Shown one piece after another: positions 47,693-56,381 of a stretch of DNA of 64,000 nt. Under the pieces are notes generated by a model. It saw only the letters and a program-made list of their open reading frames with translations. It searched no databases and was not told the DNA's origin. The stretch is taken from contig CALEWH010000006.1 in assembly GCA_937925475.1 (NCBI GenBank), positions 47,463-111,462 of the forward strand, given 5' to 3'. Position 1 is the first letter of the stretch; every line of letters begins with the position of its first letter. The position numbers and the translations under genes were made by a program. Source of the DNA: an uncultured Clostridia bacterium (GTDB taxonomy: Bacteria; Bacillota; Clostridia; Christensenellales; UBA1242).

Positions 47693-47718
47693 ACAAATTT
47701 TACCTTATTTTGACATTT

Positions 47719-48456
47719 TTAGGCGTTTTGTACGAGTGGCGCAAAACTCTTTATTTTTATTTCAAGTATGCTTTCAAGGTCAAAGCGAAGCAAATTGAGA
47801 AGCGACATAAGCACACTATCACTTGTTTTTATGGAAGAAAGTTTGTCGGCACTCGTGTTGTGGATTATCTTCAACATATTGTATTGTTGGCGCGAAATGA
47901 GCATACCATAACCATTACAACATGTTCGGCACGAAAAGTTGTGGGTGTCATATGATAGCAAAATATCGTTTGCAATCGGCATTCCGCACACATCGCAAGT
48001 ATTAAAATTGGGCTCATATCCAAGATAAACGGTTATGTCCAAAAGATATTTTATCACTATAAGAAGCGGATTTGTGTCGGAATAAACTATGTTTTTAAGC
48101 GCGTTGATGAGTTTGAAAAATACATCTTCGGCAATAATATTTGGCTTCATAATGTGTGATGTTATCTCCAACATCATACTGCTCGCTAGATACACATCAT
48201 AGTTTTTGGTTATGTCAAAAAATGTGTCATAACAGCTTGCGTTTGTCACTACATAAAACTCGCCCCTTTTTGCAAGCACCCACTCGCAAAAACAAAAAGG
48301 CAAAGACGCCCATTTAAGTTTTGCCTTAGCGCCTTTTGCCCCTTTCAACAAACAAGTTATTTGACCAATCTCAGGTGTAAAAACATGCAAAAGTACATCG
48401 TTTTCTTTGTAAGTCATACTTGATAGTACTATGCCGTTTACCTTGATTTCTTCCAT
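47719..48456 (-). CDS. recO: DNA repair protein RecO
   Basis: A 245-residue RecFOR mediator that helps load RecA on gapped DNA. It has an N-terminal OB-fold (VNGIVLSSMTYKENDVLLHVFTPEIG) and a zinc site with CDVC and CRTCC. It follows yqzL by four bases, in the order era-yqzL-recO known from Firmicutes. Confidence 0.95.
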   Translation of the reverse strand: MEEIKVNGIVLSSMTYKENDVLLHVFTPEIGQITCLLKGAKGAKAKLKWASLPFCFCEWVLAKRGEFYVVTNASCYDTFFDITKNYDVYLASSMMLEITSHIMKPNIIAEDVFFKLINALKNIVYSDTNPLLIVIKYLLDITVYLGYEPNFNTCDVCGMPIANDILLSYDTHNFSCRTCCNGYGMLISRQQYNMLKIIHNTSADKLSSIKTSDSVLMSLLNLLRFDLESILEIKIKSFAPLVQNA

Positions 48457-48460
48457 TGTT

Positions 48461-48553
48461 CTAACCTTTTTTAAGTGATTTATATAGCATATAATAACCT
48501 ATGTTGCCACTTGATAAAAATAGTTCCATACATATTTTACTTGTGTCGTCCAT
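48461..48553 (-). CDS. yqzL: YqzL family small protein (30 residues)
   Basis: A short frame of 30 codons in the gap between era and recO: MDDTSKICMELFLSSGNIGY then YMLYKSLKKG. The strong site GGAGGGGAG lies directly upstream. The pattern ELFLSSGNIGYYMLYK matches YqzL proteins (TW-x-F-x-TGNI-x-x-YLLYK), and era-yqzL-recO is the conserved place. It is shorter than the Bacillus protein. Function is unknown. Confidence 0.82.
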   Translation of the reverse strand: MDDTSKICMELFLSSGNIGYYMLYKSLKKG

Positions 48554-48599
48554 CTCCCCTCCTAGATGTATTTTGTGTAGAAAGAGAGATTATATGCGA

Positions 48600-49484
48600 C
48601 TAAAACTCGTCGCTTTTATAACCTAGGTTTTTTATATACAAATTGTTGTTACGCCAGTTTCCCCTGACCTTTACAAACAGCCTTAGCATAACTTGATGCC
48701 CGACCATTTTTTCTATGTCTTCGCGTGCGTGCGATCCTATAAGTTTTAGCATCTCACCATTTTTGCCGATGATGATACTCTTGTGACCTTGTTTTTCACA
48801 TATGATGTCCGCACTTATGTCGTACACATCGCCTTCCTTGTAGTCAATAATGTCGACCGCAATCCCATGCGGAATTTCGTCTTGCAACAACCACAACGCC
48901 TTTTCACGAATAATCTCTGACACCAAAAATCTTTCACTTTTGTCTGTGAAGACATCATCATCAAAATATTTTACGCCTTCTGGCAAATGTGCTTTTATAA
49001 TATTGATAAGTACTTCAATGTTGCGACCTTTAAGCGCCGACAAAGGCACAATGTCTTTTATGTTTTTAAGTGCGTTTAGGGCCGCAAGTTTTGGATACAT
49101 TGTTTCAAAAGATGTTTGGTCGATTTTGTTAATAACCAAAATTGTGTTTGCTTTATCAAATTGCTCGACAAACTTCAACCTTTTCTCTGTAAATGGTTTT
49201 GTTCCGTCAAGCACAATTATGTTGACATCAACTCCTTGACGCGCACTATCTATACTTTTTTGCATAAACTCGTCAAGTTTGTTTTTGCTAGGGTGCATTC
49301 CCGGAGTGTCTATCAAAATTATTTGGCACTCTGGTCTATTTAATATTCCTATTATTTTGTTGCGAGTGGTTTGGGGTTTTGGCGAAACAATCGCCACTTT
49401 TTCTCCAAGCAATGCATTTATAAGAGTACTCTTACCCACATTTGGCTCGCCTAAAATTGCTACAAATCCCGATTTAAATCCCAT
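48600..49484 (-). CDS. era: GTPase Era
   Basis: A 294-residue GTPase that binds the 3' end of 16S rRNA during 30S maturation. G1 GEPNVGKST, G3 DTPG, G4 NKID, and the C-terminal KH domain with HKSIIIGKNGEMLKLIG are present. cdd and dgkA, usually between ybeY and era, are missing. It follows ybeY by 12 bases. Confidence 0.97.
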   Translation of the reverse strand: MGFKSGFVAILGEPNVGKSTLINALLGEKVAIVSPKPQTTRNKIIGILNRPECQIILIDTPGMHPSKNKLDEFMQKSIDSARQGVDVNIIVLDGTKPFTEKRLKFVEQFDKANTILVINKIDQTSFETMYPKLAALNALKNIKDIVPLSALKGRNIEVLINIIKAHLPEGVKYFDDDVFTDKSERFLVSEIIREKALWLLQDEIPHGIAVDIIDYKEGDVYDISADIICEKQGHKSIIIGKNGEMLKLIGSHAREDIEKMVGHQVMLRLFVKVRGNWRNNNLYIKNLGYKSDEF

Positions 49485-49496
49485 AAATTTTTCATA

Positions 49497-49982
49497 CTAG
49501 CCTTGTGGTAGTATTTTTTCCTCCATTTTTCTCATTTCTCTTTTATCGTTTTCGGTCATATGATCATAACCAAGCAAGTGCAATAGCCCGTGCAATGACA
49601 AATAACATAATTCTCGCTCGAAGCCATGCCCAAATTGTTTTCCTTGTTTTTTAACGCGTGGCAAACATATACACAAATCGCCTAGGACTAGATTGTTTGT
49701 TTGCGGATTGACATCAAGCGGAAAGTTTTCGACGCTGAGTTTGTCAATAATAAGACCCATTCCCACTTGACCAGCAGGCAAAAGTGTAGGAAATGACAAA
49801 ACATCTGTAACTTTGTTTGTATCACGAAAAACACGATTAAGTTTTTTGATTTTGCACGACGAAACACAAGAAACATTTACTTCCAAATTGTCCGGAAGAG
49901 CAAGCACTTTTTGTGCCTTTTCAAATGTACCCAAAATAAGATCTATATACTTTTCGCATTTTTTATTTGTATTAACTAGCAC
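49497..49982 (-). CDS. ybeY: Endoribonuclease YbeY
   Basis: A 161-residue metal-dependent RNase for 16S rRNA maturation. The zinc motif H-x3-H-x5-H is HGLLHLLGYDH. It starts with GTG at 49982, preceded by GAGGT and overlapping the end of yqfD by 11 bases. Confidence 0.95.
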   Translation of the reverse strand: MLVNTNKKCEKYIDLILGTFEKAQKVLALPDNLEVNVSCVSSCKIKKLNRVFRDTNKVTDVLSFPTLLPAGQVGMGLIIDKLSVENFPLDVNPQTNNLVLGDLCICLPRVKKQGKQFGHGFERELCYLSLHGLLHLLGYDHMTENDKREMRKMEEKILPQG

Positions 49983-51102
49983 TTTTTACCTCAACTTCTG
50001 CCGTCAAATAAGTATTGAAAACATAATACTCGCCCATATCTATAATTTTTTGTTCTTCATTAATATTAGATATATTTGACGGTACTTTATTATAAGCCAT
50101 AAGCCTACTATCTTGCAAATAGATTTCTTTGTTTTCATCCAAATTTTGTTCGACCAAAATTTTTTCACATTCATAGTATATGACAGTGTTTACTTTAATC
50201 GGCAAAAAAATGCCTGTAAAAATCTTTTCAGAAGATGTAATTTTATACTCGTCATATACATTCTTATTTTTAGTATTACCGAGTTTGATTTTACCAACAC
50301 TAACAGATCGAAAAACTTTTCTTTTTCCTGTTCGGACTAGTAATTCTTGTTTTTTGTATAGTACTTTTGAGCCTACCCACCAAGCTGTACCTTTGACACT
50401 TCCCACTATCTTACTTGTAGTACTTTTTCCATCTGGTGAATAGGCAGTCGCCAACACCTTTCCAGCAGTAACAACATCTCCTACTTTACAGTCTATTTGA
50501 CCCGACGAGATGTTTATCTCATTTACCACCATATTGTATGGAGAAATCAATTTTGATTGAATTTTATCAAAAAACACATCTTTTTCTTTAAAATTTAAAC
50601 AAATTGTTGTTCCTTTTTTCATTACACTGACCAAACTCAATCCCTCAACATTTTGAAGTAAGTAGTTTTCAAGGTCGTTATTTTCAAAATTATTTACTTT
50701 TCCGATCCTAATTCCATAATCATACAATGCGCTCTCAACATCACTTTTATTTACATTGTGCAAGCCCGACATACTAAAATGCAAAGTAAGTCTACTAAAA
50801 GAAATACAAGCCAAGATACTCATCACAAATCCAATCACAACGCCCACTCTTGCCACAATTTCTTTTAAAAAACTTCCCGTGCTACGCTCGTCCAACACTT
50901 CTAATTTATAGTTTTTAAAATATGGATTTTTTGTTATTTTATAATAATCTTTTTTGTGTAGGCAAAATGTTATGTCATTATAACTTTTTTTGACTATATC
51001 ATACATCACAATATCGTTATTTAATACAGCAGATTGAAATGTGTTCCAGTTTAGACCTAGATATTTTATTTTGATTAATTTATTAAAAATATTACTTCTC
51101 AA
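49972..51102 (-). CDS. yqfD: Sporulation protein YqfD
   Basis: A 376-residue protein of the YqfD family: an N-terminal cytoplasmic part, one membrane helix (about residues 87-107, VGVVIGFVMSILACISFSR), and a long extracellular part. In Bacillus yqfD belongs to the sporulation regulon. It starts with TTG (51102) after AAGGTG and overlaps yqfC by 11 bases. The pair yqfC-yqfD is conserved in spore formers. Confidence 0.9.
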   Translation of the reverse strand: MRSNIFNKLIKIKYLGLNWNTFQSAVLNNDIVMYDIVKKSYNDITFCLHKKDYYKITKNPYFKNYKLEVLDERSTGSFLKEIVARVGVVIGFVMSILACISFSRLTLHFSMSGLHNVNKSDVESALYDYGIRIGKVNNFENNDLENYLLQNVEGLSLVSVMKKGTTICLNFKEKDVFFDKIQSKLISPYNMVVNEINISSGQIDCKVGDVVTAGKVLATAYSPDGKSTTSKIVGSVKGTAWWVGSKVLYKKQELLVRTGKRKVFRSVSVGKIKLGNTKNKNVYDEYKITSSEKIFTGIFLPIKVNTVIYYECEKILVEQNLDENKEIYLQDSRLMAYNKVPSNISNINEEQKIIDMGEYYVFNTYLTAEVEVKSAS

Positions 51103-51355
51103 AATACACCTTACTAATATCGCCTTTTACTATTAATTCGTTTTTACTTATTTGTTTTATTATAATATTTGTCCCTTCAATATTTAGCCTATTATTTTTT
51201 GTCGACACTACAATATTTTCATTTGTGTATGTCAAAAGTCGCTTGTATTCATTGACCACAACTACTCCACTATACCAAAAAATTTTTGTCTGTTTGTTTA
51301 TTTCATCAAAACTCACATCAGTGATTTCACACAACTCTCTTAATATATTGTACAT
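51092..51355 (-). CDS. yqfC: Sporulation protein YqfC
   Basis: An 87-residue protein of the YqfC/YabP type, small and beta-rich, with GVVVVNEYKRLLTYTNENIVV in the middle. Related YabP and YqfC work in spore coat or engulfment steps. Immediately followed by yqfD. Confidence 0.85.
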   Translation of the reverse strand: MYNILRELCEITDVSFDEINKQTKIFWYSGVVVVNEYKRLLTYTNENIVVSTKNNRLNIEGTNIIIKQISKNELIVKGDISKVYFEK

Positions 51356-51409
51356 CTTTTACTCCATTACAAAATAATAAAATACTATTTGTATAGCATA
51401 TGCTTAGAC

Positions 51410-51438
51410 AAAAAAAAATAGACGAATATCGTCTATTT
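51410..51438 (-). terminator. Intrinsic terminator of the nfeD-floA operon
   Basis: A 10-bp stem (51416-51425 with 51429-51438, loop ATA) overlapping the stop codon of the acidic membrane protein gene, followed on the minus strand by a long U run. It separates this operon from yqfC. Confidence 0.8.
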
Positions 51439-51931
51439 AAAAGTTGTCTTTTTTATTAAGTAAATTGGCAATTAGTATTGCTTTTAATTGTGGGCTCATC
51501 TTTTTTATTTCACTTGACACACCAGAATCTTCTTCACCGTCAAGTTGGTCAAGAATATCTTTTGTTGTTAATGGTTCGTCTTCCATTTCACCTTCAAGTT
51601 CGATACTTTTTATCTTTATGTCTGACCTACTAATATTTGGGTTTTCTGTCATACTTTCTTCCAGCGAGCCATCTGTCTCAGTATCCGACAAATCATACAT
51701 ATAATTTCCACGAGTTACATCTTGCAGTATTTGCGGAATTTCATCTTTCTCAGTTTGTCCTTTATCATCGGTTTTTTCCGACTTATCAGCATTATCAGTA
51801 TTTTCTTCTTTTGGCTTTTCGCTGAGAGATTTAGGTTTGTCCTTAGTCGGATATTTTTTTAGTACAACATTGTATATGAGTACAAAAAACAATACAAAAG
51901 CAACGACTGCAAACACTATCCAAAATATCAT
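51437..51931 (-). CDS. Single-pass membrane protein with acidic cytoplasmic region
   Basis: A 164-residue protein with one N-terminal membrane helix (residues 1-25) followed by a lysine-rich strip and a long acidic, low-complexity region (KPKEENTDNADKSEKTDDK and later EDEPLTTKDILDQLDGEED). A short helix at the C-terminus (SPQLKAILIANLLNKK) may be a binding element. It overlaps floA by four bases, which suggests a flotillin-associated role. I recognise no family. Confidence 0.7.
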   Translation of the reverse strand: MIFWIVFAVVAFVLFFVLIYNVVLKKYPTKDKPKSLSEKPKEENTDNADKSEKTDDKGQTEKDEIPQILQDVTRGNYMYDLSDTETDGSLEESMTENPNISRSDIKIKSIELEGEMEDEPLTTKDILDQLDGEEDSGVSSEIKKMSPQLKAILIANLLNKKDNF

Positions 51932-52950
51932 TTGTCGCCTGTCTTTTTGTCAGGACTTGGAAGGGCACCCGCATTGTTTGGTTTTGCAATCGCATTGCGC
52001 ATCGATGTATCTGCGACAACATTTTGTATTCTATAATAATCCATTACGCCAAGATTGCCTTTTACAAACGCTTCACTTATCGCCTTAGGCACTTCTGCTT
52101 CGGCATCAAGAAGTTGGGCGCGTTTTTCTTGTGTGCGAGCACGCATTTCGTGTTCGGTCGCGATAGCCATTGCTTTTCGCTCTTCCGCACGAGCATTTGC
52201 TATCTTCATATCAGCTTCGGCACGCTCAGCCATTATTTGTGCGCCAACATTTCTTCCTACATCAACATCGGCTATATCAAGCGACAAAATCTCAAATGCA
52301 GTGCCTTTATCAAGGTCTTTATCTAGTATGGTTTTGCTTATCAAATCAGGATTTTCCAAAACCTCAGTGTGCGATTTTGCACTACCTACTGTGGTGACTA
52401 TTCCTTCGCCGATACGAGCAATTATTGTTTCTTCACCAGCACCACCAATCAATTTTTCAATGTTGCTTCTAACTGTTACTCTTGCAATAACTATAAGTTC
52501 GATACCATTTGCTGTTACCGCAGATATTGGCGGAGTTGTGATAACTACTGGTTTTATGCAGTTTTTCACAGCCAAAACTATATCTCTATTTGCTAGGTCA
52601 ATCGCTTTTGCAGTTTCGATTGTCAAAGGAATTTTTGCACCATGAGCAGCAATAAGTGCCTCAACAACTTTTTTTACATTTCCGCCAGACATATAGTGAG
52701 TTTCAAGGTCATCTATTGTAAGTGTTACTCCCGCCTTTTTCGCATTTATGTAACAATCAACTAGCATACCTACATCAACATGTCTTATTCGCATTCCTAC
52801 AAGTTTGCTTGCAGAAATGTGAGCACCAGAAACAGTTGCTCTAATCCAGATACCCACAGGAACTATTCCGATTATTGTCATCAGCAATATGAACACAACG
52901 GCAAGTATTGTTATCCACACATATACTGACATTCCCAACATACTCAACAT
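51928..52950 (-). CDS. floA: Flotillin-like protein FloA (YqfA)
   Basis: A 340-residue membrane scaffold protein of functional membrane microdomains. It has an N-terminal hydrophobic hairpin (VWITILAVVFILLMTIIGIVPVGIWI), the PHB-like domain, and the helical stretch AERAEADMKIANARAEERKAMA. GGAGG lies before the first ATG. Encoded with the NfeD partner, as in Bacillus (yqeZ-yqfA). Confidence 0.95.
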   Translation of the reverse strand: MLSMLGMSVYVWITILAVVFILLMTIIGIVPVGIWIRATVSGAHISASKLVGMRIRHVDVGMLVDCYINAKKAGVTLTIDDLETHYMSGGNVKKVVEALIAAHGAKIPLTIETAKAIDLANRDIVLAVKNCIKPVVITTPPISAVTANGIELIVIARVTVRSNIEKLIGGAGEETIIARIGEGIVTTVGSAKSHTEVLENPDLISKTILDKDLDKGTAFEILSLDIADVDVGRNVGAQIMAERAEADMKIANARAEERKAMAIATEHEMRARTQEKRAQLLDAEAEVPKAISEAFVKGNLGVMDYYRIQNVVADTSMRNAIAKPNNAGALPSPDKKTGDK

Positions 52951-52965
52951 ACATTTTCCTCCAAG

Positions 52966-53478
52966 TTATACTTTTTTAACATAGATGCGGTCGCCTTTTA
53001 CTTCAACCACCTTCACTTTGCTATTCTTCTCTATAAAATTGTCTACCGAATTAACCTCGTAGACTTTGTCATTAAAACTCATTTTCCCCACAGGATTGCA
53101 GTCTGATTTTGCAAAACCCACTTTTCCTACGAGTTTTGAGTATTCTTTTACTTTATCATAATTTACAGGAACGCTTGTTTTGTCTTGCACAAATGCCGAT
53201 CTTTTCACAATGCCAACGCGCGCCGATATAGTAAGCAAAACAAACAATATTAGTATGCTAATCACCGAAAAAGCCAACATTATTAAGATTTGTGTAAGTG
53301 TTGTGCCAATGCAAATTTTTGTTATTATGCCACCAAGTGAAAATATTGCACCAAGAATACCAAATATCCCAAAACCCGGCACAAAGATTTCGACCATAAG
53401 CAGAACAAGTCCCACCAATAGAAGTATCATTGCTATTATACTAAGACCGCTAAATAGTTGTACAATTTCATTCCACAT
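52966..53478 (-). CDS. NfeD family membrane protein
   Basis: A 170-residue short NfeD: three or four membrane helices (the region around IIAMILLLVGLVLLMVEIF and GIFGILGAIFSLGG) and a C-terminal OB-fold (KVEVKGDRIYVKKV-like end). The start at 53478 is set by AAGGAG upstream. It partners FloA, whose gene follows by 15 bases. It is the short form without the ClpP-like protease. Confidence 0.88.
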   Translation of the reverse strand: MWNEIVQLFSGLSIIAMILLLVGLVLLMVEIFVPGFGIFGILGAIFSLGGIITKICIGTTLTQILIMLAFSVISILILFVLLTISARVGIVKRSAFVQDKTSVPVNYDKVKEYSKLVGKVGFAKSDCNPVGKMSFNDKVYEVNSVDNFIEKNSKVKVVEVKGDRIYVKKV

Positions 53479-53562
53479 ATCATTACTCCTTGCCATATTA
53501 TATCATATTATATTATAAAAATAAATACCTATTTTTTAAAAGAAACAATAATTTAAAAACAA

Positions 53563-53590
53563 AAAAACACAACGCTCGTTGTGTTTTTTA
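53563..53590. terminator. Intrinsic terminator after the NYN-domain gene
   Basis: A 12-bp perfect stem (53563-53574 with 53577-53588, loop CT) with A and T runs on both sides. Confidence 0.8.
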
Positions 53591-53622
53591 TTTTGCTTAA
53601 TTCTATTTTCTATTAATACTGA

Positions 53623-54444
53623 TTATAGTGCAGATTTCATATCATCTACGATTGATTGCAACTCTACAAATATTTGTCTAACATCAGCATTGTCACTATT
53701 TAGACCTTCACCCTTATCAGTTTCGCTAGCGATAAGATTTTCGATGTCATTGATAAGTTCCAATTTTTTATCCATATCACTATTGTCACTGAAATCAAGT
53801 GCGCTATAACGAGTTGTGATATCTCTTAGTGCGTCACTTAGATAATCATCTTCTTCTTCCTCAACAACTGGTGCTGGTGTTTGTTTTACAGTTTGAGTTG
53901 TTGTGGTCTTTTTATAGTTTACTGGTTTTTCTTGTGTAGTAACAATTTTCTTTGTAGTTTTCTTTACAGTTGTGGTCTTTTTACCTTTAGATTGATAAGC
54001 TTCTACACTGCCATCAAGGTTTGTAATAAACAAGTGCATGTCAAACATATGTTTATTTTGCTCTTGATATGGTGTGTTGATATCAATTAGTGTACGACCG
54101 CTACTCTTCAATTCTACCAAAAGTGGAATTAGATCTCCGTCACCCGCAACAATACAATATGTATTGATTTCTGGCTTTGTGTAGTTTAGTGCAACAGCAT
54201 CTACCATTATACGAGTATCAAGTTGGCTAAATCTCTTTTTATAACGCATAAAAGGCGCTGTTTCATAACCAAACTTTGAAATTAGGTCGCTAAGATAGAT
54301 ATGTTTTCTATCGTTGTATCCATAGAATTTACAGAAAACAACTTCGCCCATTTCATTCAACTTTGAATAAAGTTCGTTGAAGGCATCTCCACTAATTTTT
54401 ACATTATCTACATCGACTAGTAATGCAATTTTTCTTTCAGACAT
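53623..54444 (-). CDS. NYN domain (LabA/DUF88-like) protein
   Basis: A 273-residue protein. Residues 1-150 are a NYN/PIN-like nuclease domain: IALLVDVDNV, LDTRIMVDAVAL and AGDGDLIPLLVELKSSGR carry the conserved aspartates. A lysine/threonine-rich linker (KKTTTVKKTTKKIVTT and similar) follows, then an acidic helical C-terminus with a LOTUS-like position but no clear LOTUS domain. NYN proteins are predicted RNases; the target is unknown. GGAG precedes the ATG. Confidence 0.87.
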   Translation of the reverse strand: MSERKIALLVDVDNVKISGDAFNELYSKLNEMGEVVFCKFYGYNDRKHIYLSDLISKFGYETAPFMRYKKRFSQLDTRIMVDAVALNYTKPEINTYCIVAGDGDLIPLLVELKSSGRTLIDINTPYQEQNKHMFDMHLFITNLDGSVEAYQSKGKKTTTVKKTTKKIVTTQEKPVNYKKTTTTQTVKQTPAPVVEEEEDDYLSDALRDITTRYSALDFSDNSDMDKKLELINDIENLIASETDKGEGLNSDNADVRQIFVELQSIVDDMKSAL

Positions 54445-54447
54445 AAT

Positions 54448-55284
54448 TTACTCCTTACTTTCTCTTTTTGCATAGAACATATATTGTTGGGCATAACCCG
54501 CATATGCTCCATACAGATTAGTGAAAAATTTACTAATTTCTATCGGATTTGAAAGATCTTTTCCGTATTTGTCTTGATAAGCTTTTACTATCCAAGTGTC
54601 AGTCGGAAAGACATCAGTTTTGTAAAACCCAAACAACAATATGCAATCCGCAACTTTATTTCCAACACCTTTTAGCGACAACAAAATTTTCTTTGCGTCT
54701 TGCGTCGACAACTTGCTCAAACTTTCAATATCTAGCGTTTGCAAATCTTTTATAGTGTCAACCAAATAGCCAGACCTATATCCACAACCCATATTTCTAA
54801 AATCCATCTCTGTGATTTTTGATAGTTGTGCAAGTGTAGGAAAAGCATAATAGTCGTCCATCTTTGTACCAAAAGACTCACATATTCGCTCGATAATTTG
54901 CTTGATACGCGGAATGTTGTTGTTTGCAGAGATGATAAAACTGATTATCATTTCTACTGGATCTTGGTGAAGTATCCTTATCCCGTGGCCATATTTTATT
55001 TCTTCATACAACCCACCTAGTACTTCCAATTCCGATTTTATTTTATCATAATTTGTGTCTAAGTCAAAGTATTTTGCAAAATATTTTTTGTCTTTACAAA
55101 ATATTTTTGTTATGTCTTTTTGGCAATATATGTCGGCTTTTTGTCCCAAACTATATACTGTATAGCCAAAAACTTGTTTTTTGTATCTAAATACTTGACC
55201 ACATTCGAGTATATGTCTAATGTCAAAATTTGTGTTTTGCACTTCGATACAATCGTCAAATATTTTGTAGTTTTTATTTGTCAT
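54448..55284 (-). CDS. HhH-GPD DNA glycosylase (8-oxoguanine glycosylase/AlkA-like)
   Basis: A 278-residue base-excision glycosylase of the OGG1/AlkA type. The helix-hairpin-helix and catalytic loop are LLSLKGVGNKVADCILLFGF followed by PTDTWIVKAY, with lysine (GNK) and aspartate (TDT) of the family. The N-terminal beta domain resembles OGG1 (RHILECGQVFRYKK). It probably excises 8-oxoguanine. It lies one base after rpmA. Confidence 0.88.
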   Translation of the reverse strand: MTNKNYKIFDDCIEVQNTNFDIRHILECGQVFRYKKQVFGYTVYSLGQKADIYCQKDITKIFCKDKKYFAKYFDLDTNYDKIKSELEVLGGLYEEIKYGHGIRILHQDPVEMIISFIISANNNIPRIKQIIERICESFGTKMDDYYAFPTLAQLSKITEMDFRNMGCGYRSGYLVDTIKDLQTLDIESLSKLSTQDAKKILLSLKGVGNKVADCILLFGFYKTDVFPTDTWIVKAYQDKYGKDLSNPIEISKFFTNLYGAYAGYAQQYMFYAKRESKE

Positions 55285-55285
55285 T

Positions 55286-55567
55286 TTACTTTTCAGTAGG
55301 ATAAACGCTTACTCTCTTTTTATCCTTGCTATCGTGCTCATACTTTACTACACCATCTACTTTACTATATAGTGTATAATCCTTTCCACAACCAACATTG
55401 ACACCTGGATTTACTTTTGTGCCGCGTTGTCTAATAAGGATATTTCCAGCCAAAACTGCTTCGCCATCAGTGCGTTTTACACCAAGTCTTTTTGACTTAC
55501 TGTCACGACCGTTTTTCGAAGTACCTTGACCTTTCTTATGAGCAAATAATTGAATATTAAACATCAT
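55286..55567 (-). CDS. rpmA: Ribosomal protein L27 with cleavable N-terminus
   Basis: A 93-residue L27. It has the Firmicutes-type extension MMFNIQLFA before [14 protein letters not shown]. In Staphylococcus the protease Prp cuts after such a phenylalanine/alanine motif, and this gene follows prp directly, overlapping by four bases. The mature N-terminus then reaches the peptidyl-transferase centre. Confidence 0.96.
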   Translation of the reverse strand: MMFNIQLFAHKKGQGTSKNGRDSKSKRLGVKRTDGEAVLAGNILIRQRGTKVNPGVNVGCGKDYTLYSKVDGVVKYEHDSKDKKRVSVYPTEK

Positions 55568-55899
55568 AATTTTCTAACCTCCATTTTTATATTTGAAGGA
55601 TACCCATTTTCTAATTCTTTAATTGAAAGGAACATTGTTTCAAACAAAACCTGCGACAATGCAAGTTTGTCACCACTCAAGTCCTTTGGTAACCTTATTT
55701 TTAGAATGCCTTTTTCATCGTTTCTTTCGACCCCACACTTTATGCCCAAAACTTCTGTTAGACCTATAAGTGTGCTTTGCGAAATACTTGAAAGGCTAGC
55801 ACACACAATATCTCGACCATATTCGGCGTAGCCTGTGTGCCCACTTAGCGAAAAACCATAATAGTTGTCGCCAGTTTTATAAAACACAACATTTGTCAT
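55564..55899 (-). CDS. prp: Ribosomal-processing cysteine protease Prp
   Basis: A 111-residue protease (YsxB family) that removes the L27 extension. The catalytic dyad is visible: His in GHTGYAEYG and Cys in DIVCASLSS. It lies between rplU and rpmA, the conserved order. Confidence 0.95.
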   Translation of the reverse strand: MTNVVFYKTGDNYYGFSLSGHTGYAEYGRDIVCASLSSISQSTLIGLTEVLGIKCGVERNDEKGILKIRLPKDLSGDKLALSQVLFETMFLSIKELENGYPSNIKMEVRKL

Positions 55900-55900
55900 A

Positions 55901-56206
55901 TTACTTTACCGATACGATTTTCAATGCTGTGTAAGGTTGTCTATGACCTTGTTTTCTTCTTACATTCTTCTTTGCTTTGTACTTAAATACAACGATTTTG
56001 TCGCCTTTGCCATGTTCTACAACTTCTGCGACAACTTCAGCATTCTTAACATAAGGATTGCCATTTACAACTTTGTCTCCGTCAACAAGCATTAGGACAT
56101 TAAGGTTTACTTTTTCACCGACTTGATTGTCAAGTTTTTCAACCATAATAGTGTCATTTTCAGCCACTTTATATTGCTTGCCACCTGTTTCAATAATTGC
56201 GTACAT
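55901..56206 (-). CDS. rplU: Ribosomal protein L21
   Basis: A 101-residue L21: [14 protein letters not shown] at the start and [21 protein letters not shown] near the end. First gene of rplU-prp-rpmA, with a promoter and a leader of about 79 bases. Confidence 0.98.
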   Translation of the reverse strand: MYAIIETGGKQYKVAENDTIMVEKLDNQVGEKVNLNVLMLVDGDKVVNGNPYVKNAEVVAEVVEHGKGDKIVVFKYKAKKNVRRKQGHRQPYTALKIVSVK

Positions 56207-56285
56207 AATTTACCTCCTCTACCCAAACTCACCGTCAGGGGTGTCTACATTTAGCAGAACTTTGTTTACCCAGTCCGAGTGGCTC
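56207..56285 (-). promoter_or_regulatory. Candidate rplU leader (L21-leader-like)
   Basis: The predicted transcript from 56285 carries about 79 untranslated bases before AGGAGG and the rplU start. ACCC (in ACCCCTGACGG) and GGGT can pair to enclose a hairpin near the ribosome binding site. Position and length fit the L21 leader of Firmicutes; a covariance search would decide. Confidence 0.5.
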
Positions 56286-56291
56286 AAATTT

Positions 56292-56320
56292 AATATAACA
56301 TATAAGTATATAATTGTCAA
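56292..56320 (-). promoter_or_regulatory. Promoter of rplU-prp-rpmA
   Basis: Minus-strand TTGACA (56315-56320, perfect) and TATATT (56292-56297) with a 17-base spacer. Confidence 0.75.
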
Positions 56321-56381
56321 TAAAAAACCCTTAGAATAATAGAGTTTTTTTGAACCACACTAATACAAAGGAGTAAGGAAA

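Noticed and set aside
52055..52645. Long plus-strand open frame of 196 codons
   Set aside because: Lies antisense inside floA, whose protein is clearly recognised; no ribosome binding site.
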